A stretch of 26,033 nt of DNA from a candidate division LCP-89 bacterium (GTDB taxonomy: Bacteria > Electryoneota > B3-LCP). The notes under the pieces are model-generated. The model had not been told where the DNA came from. It saw nothing but the letters and a program-made list of their open reading frames with translations, and made no database searches. The stretch lies in the NCBI GenBank assembly GCA_025774735.1, contig JALGZU010000028.1:1-26033 (forward strand). The letters are read 5' to 3'. The stretch's first letter is position 1. Each line of letters opens with the position of its first letter. A program made the position numbers and the translations under genes. Of this stretch, positions 22,753 to 26,033 are shown in pieces.

Positions 22753-23823
22753 ATGAACTTTTCGCCCGGGTGTCTTCCGGCTGCAGTAGGCAGCTTGCCG
22801 CATCTGAATCCCCAGGACGGAGTGGAATTGATGCTGAACACGATTCCCGAAATACCGGCCTGGCCCCAGCTGCCCAAATCCAGTTACCTGGAATCGATGT
22901 ACATTCAATTTTCGGGAGGCATGCCGTTCGTCCAGTTGGATGCGGAGAAGGGGCGCATGTGGATGGATCTTTCCGGGGACATCTACGGCGAGCTGGAGAA
23001 ATTTTATACGCGGGTGCTGGAAGAGGATCTGGATTACTTCGCCATACAGACCGAATACGCGCACGGCCTGGAAGCTTTCAAGGACCGGCTCTGGCGGAAG
23101 AAACCTGAGTTCACCCAGTGGGTCAAGGGTCAGATGACCGGCCCTATCAGTTTTGGCTTGATGATCACGGATCATCACAAACGAGCGGTTTTATACCATG
23201 AGGAGGTTTTCGACGCCGTCTTGAAATCGCTCGTGCTGAAAACCCGCTGGCAGGTGCGCTTACTGAAACAACTCTGCGATAAGGTTATCATTTTCTTCGA
23301 TGAACCCTATCTGTCCAGTTTCGGCTCCGCCTTTATCAATCTAACCCGGGATCAGGTTCTGGCCTATCTTGGAGAAGTGATCGAGGCGGCACACGTGGAA
23401 GGTGCTCTGACCGGAGTTCACTGCTGTGGCAACACGGACTGGTCGATCCTCATGGAGACTCCGGTCGACATCATCAATTTTGACGCCTACGAATATTTCC
23501 AGGGGATGACCCTCTATATAGATCAGTTGAAGCCTTATCTGGACCGCGGAGGCGTGTTGGCCTGGGGAATCGTCCCCACGTCCGAGCAGATCGAGAGCGA
23601 GAGCGTTCAATCGCTGGTTTCGAACTTCATGGAGAAAGTCGAAGATCTGAGCGAGCGGGGCATTCCGAAGAAGCAGCTCCTGCAGCAGAGTCTGATCACC
23701 CCATCCTGCGGCATGGGCACAATGAAGTATCACCAGGCCACCCTGGTGTTGGGAATGCTGGCGAACGTGTCGCGCCTGGTGCGCAAGCAGATCGCCACGA
23801 AAAAAAAGAAGAAAGCTGTTTGA
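22753..23823 (+). CDS. Core-MetE/UROD-like corrinoid-dependent methyltransferase, candidate methionine synthase
   Basis: 356 residues forming one TIM-barrel of the MetE C-terminal/UROD superfamily. The large N-terminal half of classical MetE is absent. The probable zinc site is intact: His223 and Cys225 in GVHCCGNTDW, Cys319 in TPSCGMG, and an acidic position near NFDAYEYF (Asp244). DEPYL (183-187) matches the DEP motif of the barrel, and GSLPH (13-17) is typical of the short family. Zinc in this superfamily activates a thiol such as homocysteine for methyl transfer. Short 'core-MetE' proteins can take methyl from a corrinoid protein instead of methyl-folate. The neighbours cooC and cooS/acsA belong to the pathway that makes a methyl-corrinoid protein, which supports such a donor by inference. 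Annotation pipelines may name it uroporphyrinogen decarboxylase, but the thiol-zinc ligands argue against that. The C-terminus is a Lys-rich tail. Confidence 0.75.
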   Translation: MNFSPGCLPAAVGSLPHLNPQDGVELMLNTIPEIPAWPQLPKSSYLESMYIQFSGGMPFVQLDAEKGRMWMDLSGDIYGELEKFYTRVLEEDLDYFAIQTEYAHGLEAFKDRLWRKKPEFTQWVKGQMTGPISFGLMITDHHKRAVLYHEEVFDAVLKSLVLKTRWQVRLLKQLCDKVIIFFDEPYLSSFGSAFINLTRDQVLAYLGEVIEAAHVEGALTGVHCCGNTDWSILMETPVDIINFDAYEYFQGMTLYIDQLKPYLDRGGVLAWGIVPTSEQIESESVQSLVSNFMEKVEDLSERGIPKKQLLQQSLITPSCGMGTMKYHQATLVLGMLANVSRLVRKQIATKKKKKAV

Positions 23824-23906
23824 ACACCCATTACTTCGATATTTTATTCTCGGCGGTGGACCCGTGCGGTTCTCCGCCCTTTCGCGCTAAATACGGTAAT
23901 TGATAG

Positions 23907-24704
23907 ATGGCAAGTTCCCCTTGCATAGCTCTGGTCGGAAAGGGGGGCGTCGGGAAGACGACCCTAGCGGCTTTCACGCTCCGCCACCTCCTGCAGCACA
24001 ACCTCTCCCCCATCCTGGCGGTCGACGCCGACCCGAGCGTCTGCCTGGCGGGGGTATTGGGGTTGACGGTCGAGGAGACGATCGGCGGAATACGCGAGGA
24101 TACCCGCTCCGAAGCGAAGGGGATACCCGAGACGATCCCCAAGCAGCAGTACCTGGAGCTGAAAATCCAGGAAGCCGTGACGGAAGCGAGCGGTTTCGAC
24201 CTGCTGACGATGGGGCGGCCAGAAGGCCCAGGCTGCTACTGTTTCGTGAACAATATCCTGAGAGACAACCTGGACCGGCTTTCACGAGGCTACCAGGCCG
24301 TGGTGATCGACTGTGAAGCCGGATTGGAACACATATCCCGTCGCACCAGCCGGGACGTCGACATCATGATCTTCGTGGCAGACCCCACGGTGAAAGCCCT
24401 GGAGACGATCAAGGCGGCACTAACAACCGCCGATGAACTTTCAAATACTATCGCGCGAAAACTATTGATCATCAACCGCATTCCGTCCGGCATGGAGGCC
24501 GAGGTTTGGGAAGCCGTTGCTAATCGCCTGGACGTCACTCTTTTCGAAGCCATCGGTAAAATTCCTCAGGACGGAGCCATATTCGAAGCCGAATTACAGG
24601 GTAAGAACCTGCTCGAATTAGAAGCATCAACCCCCTCTTACCGCGCTTTTTCCGAATTTATAACTTCATTGAAACCAAGCTTATGGGAACGAGCACCAGT
24701 TTAA
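23907..24704 (+). CDS. cooC: CO dehydrogenase maturation ATPase CooC
   Basis: 265 residues, a MinD/ParA-type P-loop ATPase. The deviant Walker A is GKGGVGKTT (11-19), and VDADPS (39-44) follows. The CooC/AcsF hallmark CxC is present in GPGCYCFVNN (Cys110 and Cys112), where the dimer binds nickel or zinc. It drives nickel insertion into the C-cluster of CO dehydrogenase or the A-cluster of acetyl-CoA synthase. Eighteen bases separate its stop from the CODH start, so the two are co-transcribed. The upstream gap of 83 bases contains only a weak GGCGG/CCGCC hairpin. The ribosome site before ATG 23907 is poor. Confidence 0.95.
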   Translation: MASSPCIALVGKGGVGKTTLAAFTLRHLLQHNLSPILAVDADPSVCLAGVLGLTVEETIGGIREDTRSEAKGIPETIPKQQYLELKIQEAVTEASGFDLLTMGRPEGPGCYCFVNNILRDNLDRLSRGYQAVVIDCEAGLEHISRRTSRDVDIMIFVADPTVKALETIKAALTTADELSNTIARKLLIINRIPSGMEAEVWEAVANRLDVTLFEAIGKIPQDGAIFEAELQGKNLLELEASTPSYRAFSEFITSLKPSLWERAPV

Positions 24705-24722
24705 CGTTACCAGGAGTCAGCC

Positions 24723-26033
24723 TTGTCCAAGCAGAAGATATCCTCCGATCCGGCGACCGTTAACGCGCACAAACACGCCCGCGAACAGGATCTATCCACC
24801 ATCTGGGAACGGCACGAAGCCATGCAGCCTATCTGCGCCTTTGGCGACCTGGGATTGTGCTGCAGCATCTGCTTCATGGGTCCCTGCCGCATTGATCCGT
24901 TCAGCAACGAAGAGATCCGGGGCGCCTGTGGCGCCGGCCGCGATACCATCTCCGCCCGGAATTATACCCGCGCCGTGGCCGCTGGAACGTCAGCGCACTC
25001 AGACCACGCCAGGGGAATCTGCCACACCCTGATCGAGGCCGCCAAGGGAGAAGCACCGGATTACAAGGTAATCGACATCGAAAAACTGAAGAAGGTCGGG
25101 TCTGAACTCGGACTTAAAACCGCGGACGTCTCCTACGCTGATTTAGCGGTGAGTGTCGGGAAAATCCTGCTGGAGAGTTTCGGGCAGCCTGAGGGCCAGC
25201 TCCCGTTCATACAGCGAGCGCCGAAAGGCCAGCGTGACCGGTGGGAAAAAGCCGGGGTAATTCCTCGCGCCATCGACCGGGAAGTAGTTGAATCACTCCA
25301 TCGGACTCACGAAGGTGTGGATGCCGATTACCGCAGCCTGATCCTGCAGGCAGTCCGCTGTGCCCTGGCCGATGGCTGGGGGGGATCGATGATCGCCACA
25401 GAACTGCAGGACATTCTCTTCGGTTCGCCGAAGCCAATCCGGTCGAAGGTCAACCTGGGCATCCTGCAGGCCGATCACGTAAACGTGGTCGTGCACGGAC
25501 ACGAACCGGTGCTTTCGGAGATGCTGGCGGTGGCTGCCCGGGAAGGTGAGATCATCGAGTACGCTAAATCGAAGGGCGCTGCCGGAATCACCCTGTCGGG
25601 AATTTGTTGTACAGCCAACGAAATCCTGATGCGCCAGGGGTACCCCGTGGCAGGGAATTTTCTTCAGCAGGAGCTGGCAATTTCCACCGGCGCGGTGGAC
25701 AGCATGGTGGTGGACGTGCAGTGCGTCATGCCCGGCCTGACGGAGATGGCGGGGCATTTCCACACGCACCTGGTCACCACTTCGAACAAAGCCCGCATTC
25801 CCGGCGTCGATCACGTACAGTTCGAGGAGAAGAAGGCTCTGGACTGTGCCCGCGGTATCCTGAAAGACGCGGCGGACCGTTACAAACAGCGCGACGTAGA
25901 CCGGGTGGACATCCCCCCGGAGAGCATGGACCTGGTGGCCGGTTTCACCGCGGAAAACACCTTCCATCACCTGGGCGGCACCTTCCGGGGGACCTACCGC
26001 CCCTTGAACGACGCCATCATGTCGGGACGGCTG
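24723..26033 (+). CDS. acsA/cooS: Ni-Fe CO dehydrogenase catalytic subunit (partial, N-terminal 437 codons)
   Basis: The frame opens at TTG 24723, with AGGAG six bases upstream, and runs off the right edge. The enzyme interconverts CO and CO2 and, in the Wood-Ljungdahl pathway, supplies CO to acetyl-CoA synthase. The iron-sulfur ligands have exactly the family spacing: Cys38 and Cys46 (D-cluster), then Cys47, Cys50, Cys55 and Cys69 (B-cluster) in PICAFGDLGLCCSIC, MGPCRIDPF and GAC. C-cluster ligands present are the His of VVHGHEP, the Cys of GICCTANE and the Cys of VDVQCVMPG. The three further Cys ligands lie beyond the window. Whether it is the acetyl-CoA synthase-linked AcsA or a stand-alone CooS cannot be told without the next genes. 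Confidence 0.95.
   Translation, partial: MSKQKISSDPATVNAHKHAREQDLSTIWERHEAMQPICAFGDLGLCCSICFMGPCRIDPFSNEEIRGACGAGRDTISARNYTRAVAAGTSAHSDHARGICHTLIEAAKGEAPDYKVIDIEKLKKVGSELGLKTADVSYADLAVSVGKILLESFGQPEGQLPFIQRAPKGQRDRWEKAGVIPRAIDREVVESLHRTHEGVDADYRSLILQAVRCALADGWGGSMIATELQDILFGSPKPIRSKVNLGILQADHVNVVVHGHEPVLSEMLAVAAREGEIIEYAKSKGAAGITLSGICCTANEILMRQGYPVAGNFLQQELAISTGAVDSMVVDVQCVMPGLTEMAGHFHTHLVTTSNKARIPGVDHVQFEEKKALDCARGILKDAADRYKQRDVDRVDIPPESMDLVAGFTAENTFHHLGGTFRGTYRPLNDAIMSGRL

Noticed and set aside
23824..23906. Terminator between the methyltransferase gene and cooC
   Set aside because: Only a 5-bp GGCGG/CCGCC stem with a long loop is present, so read-through into cooC is more likely.
1..26033. 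CRISPR array, insertion sequence, prophage or integration site
   Set aside because: No spaced direct repeats, transposase or integrase frames, or terminal inverted repeats were found. The tRNA-Glu gene has no visible duplicated 3' end nearby.

Overview
The window (26,033 bases, moderately GC-rich) looks like a chromosomal segment of an uncultured Gram-negative bacterium of the broad FCB group (candidate phyla of the Zixibacteria, KSB1, Latescibacteria or Marinimicrobia type). Three signs point there. Three large exported proteins end in the 'NPFNPTT' FlgD-like/T9SS-type sorting domain. There are PorV/UPF0164-like and other outer-membrane barrels plus lipoproteins. Part of a CO dehydrogenase/Wood-Ljungdahl gene set is present. 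The phylum is inferred from these features only; no ribosomal marker is in the window.

Layout. 1-2425: the end of dnaG, then hslV and an hslU with two coding breaks. 2426-8815: a 14-repeat LVIVD (double beta-propeller) exported protein with a structured leader, an orphan response regulator (minus strand), tRNA-Glu(UUC) (minus strand), and an exported deacetylase-like/lamin-tail protein. 8816-11781 (minus strand): a translationally coupled pair, a cNMP-domain histidine kinase and a secreted metallophosphoesterase. 11979-14904: endonuclease V and a third exported sorting-domain protein. 15129-19719: a hypothetical gene, a DPP III (M49)-family lipoprotein without its zinc site, YbjQ, a PTS EIIA-type protein and MurQ. 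19975-22634: an envelope operon of barrel, CxxCH lipoprotein and PorV-like barrel. 22753-26033: a core-MetE/UROD-like methyltransferase, CooC, and the first 437 codons of the CO dehydrogenase catalytic subunit.

Regulation is unusually legible. A -10 box TATATT occurs upstream of at least eight transcription units. In six of them it lies exactly 17 bp from a TTG-type -35 box (TTGACT, TTGCTT, TTGGAT, TTGCGA, TTGCCC); the spacer is 18 bp in one and about 15 bp in another. Clear intrinsic terminators close most units, and two of them sit between convergent genes.

The most interesting points are: the M49 homologue in which both zinc motifs are replaced; the methionine-synthase-like gene beside cooC and the CO dehydrogenase gene; a leader RNA ending in a terminator-like hairpin upstream of the propeller gene; one C-terminal two-module tail shared by three unrelated exported proteins; in-frame 21- and 33-bp tandem duplications in two genes; and the double lesion in hslU beside an intact hslV.
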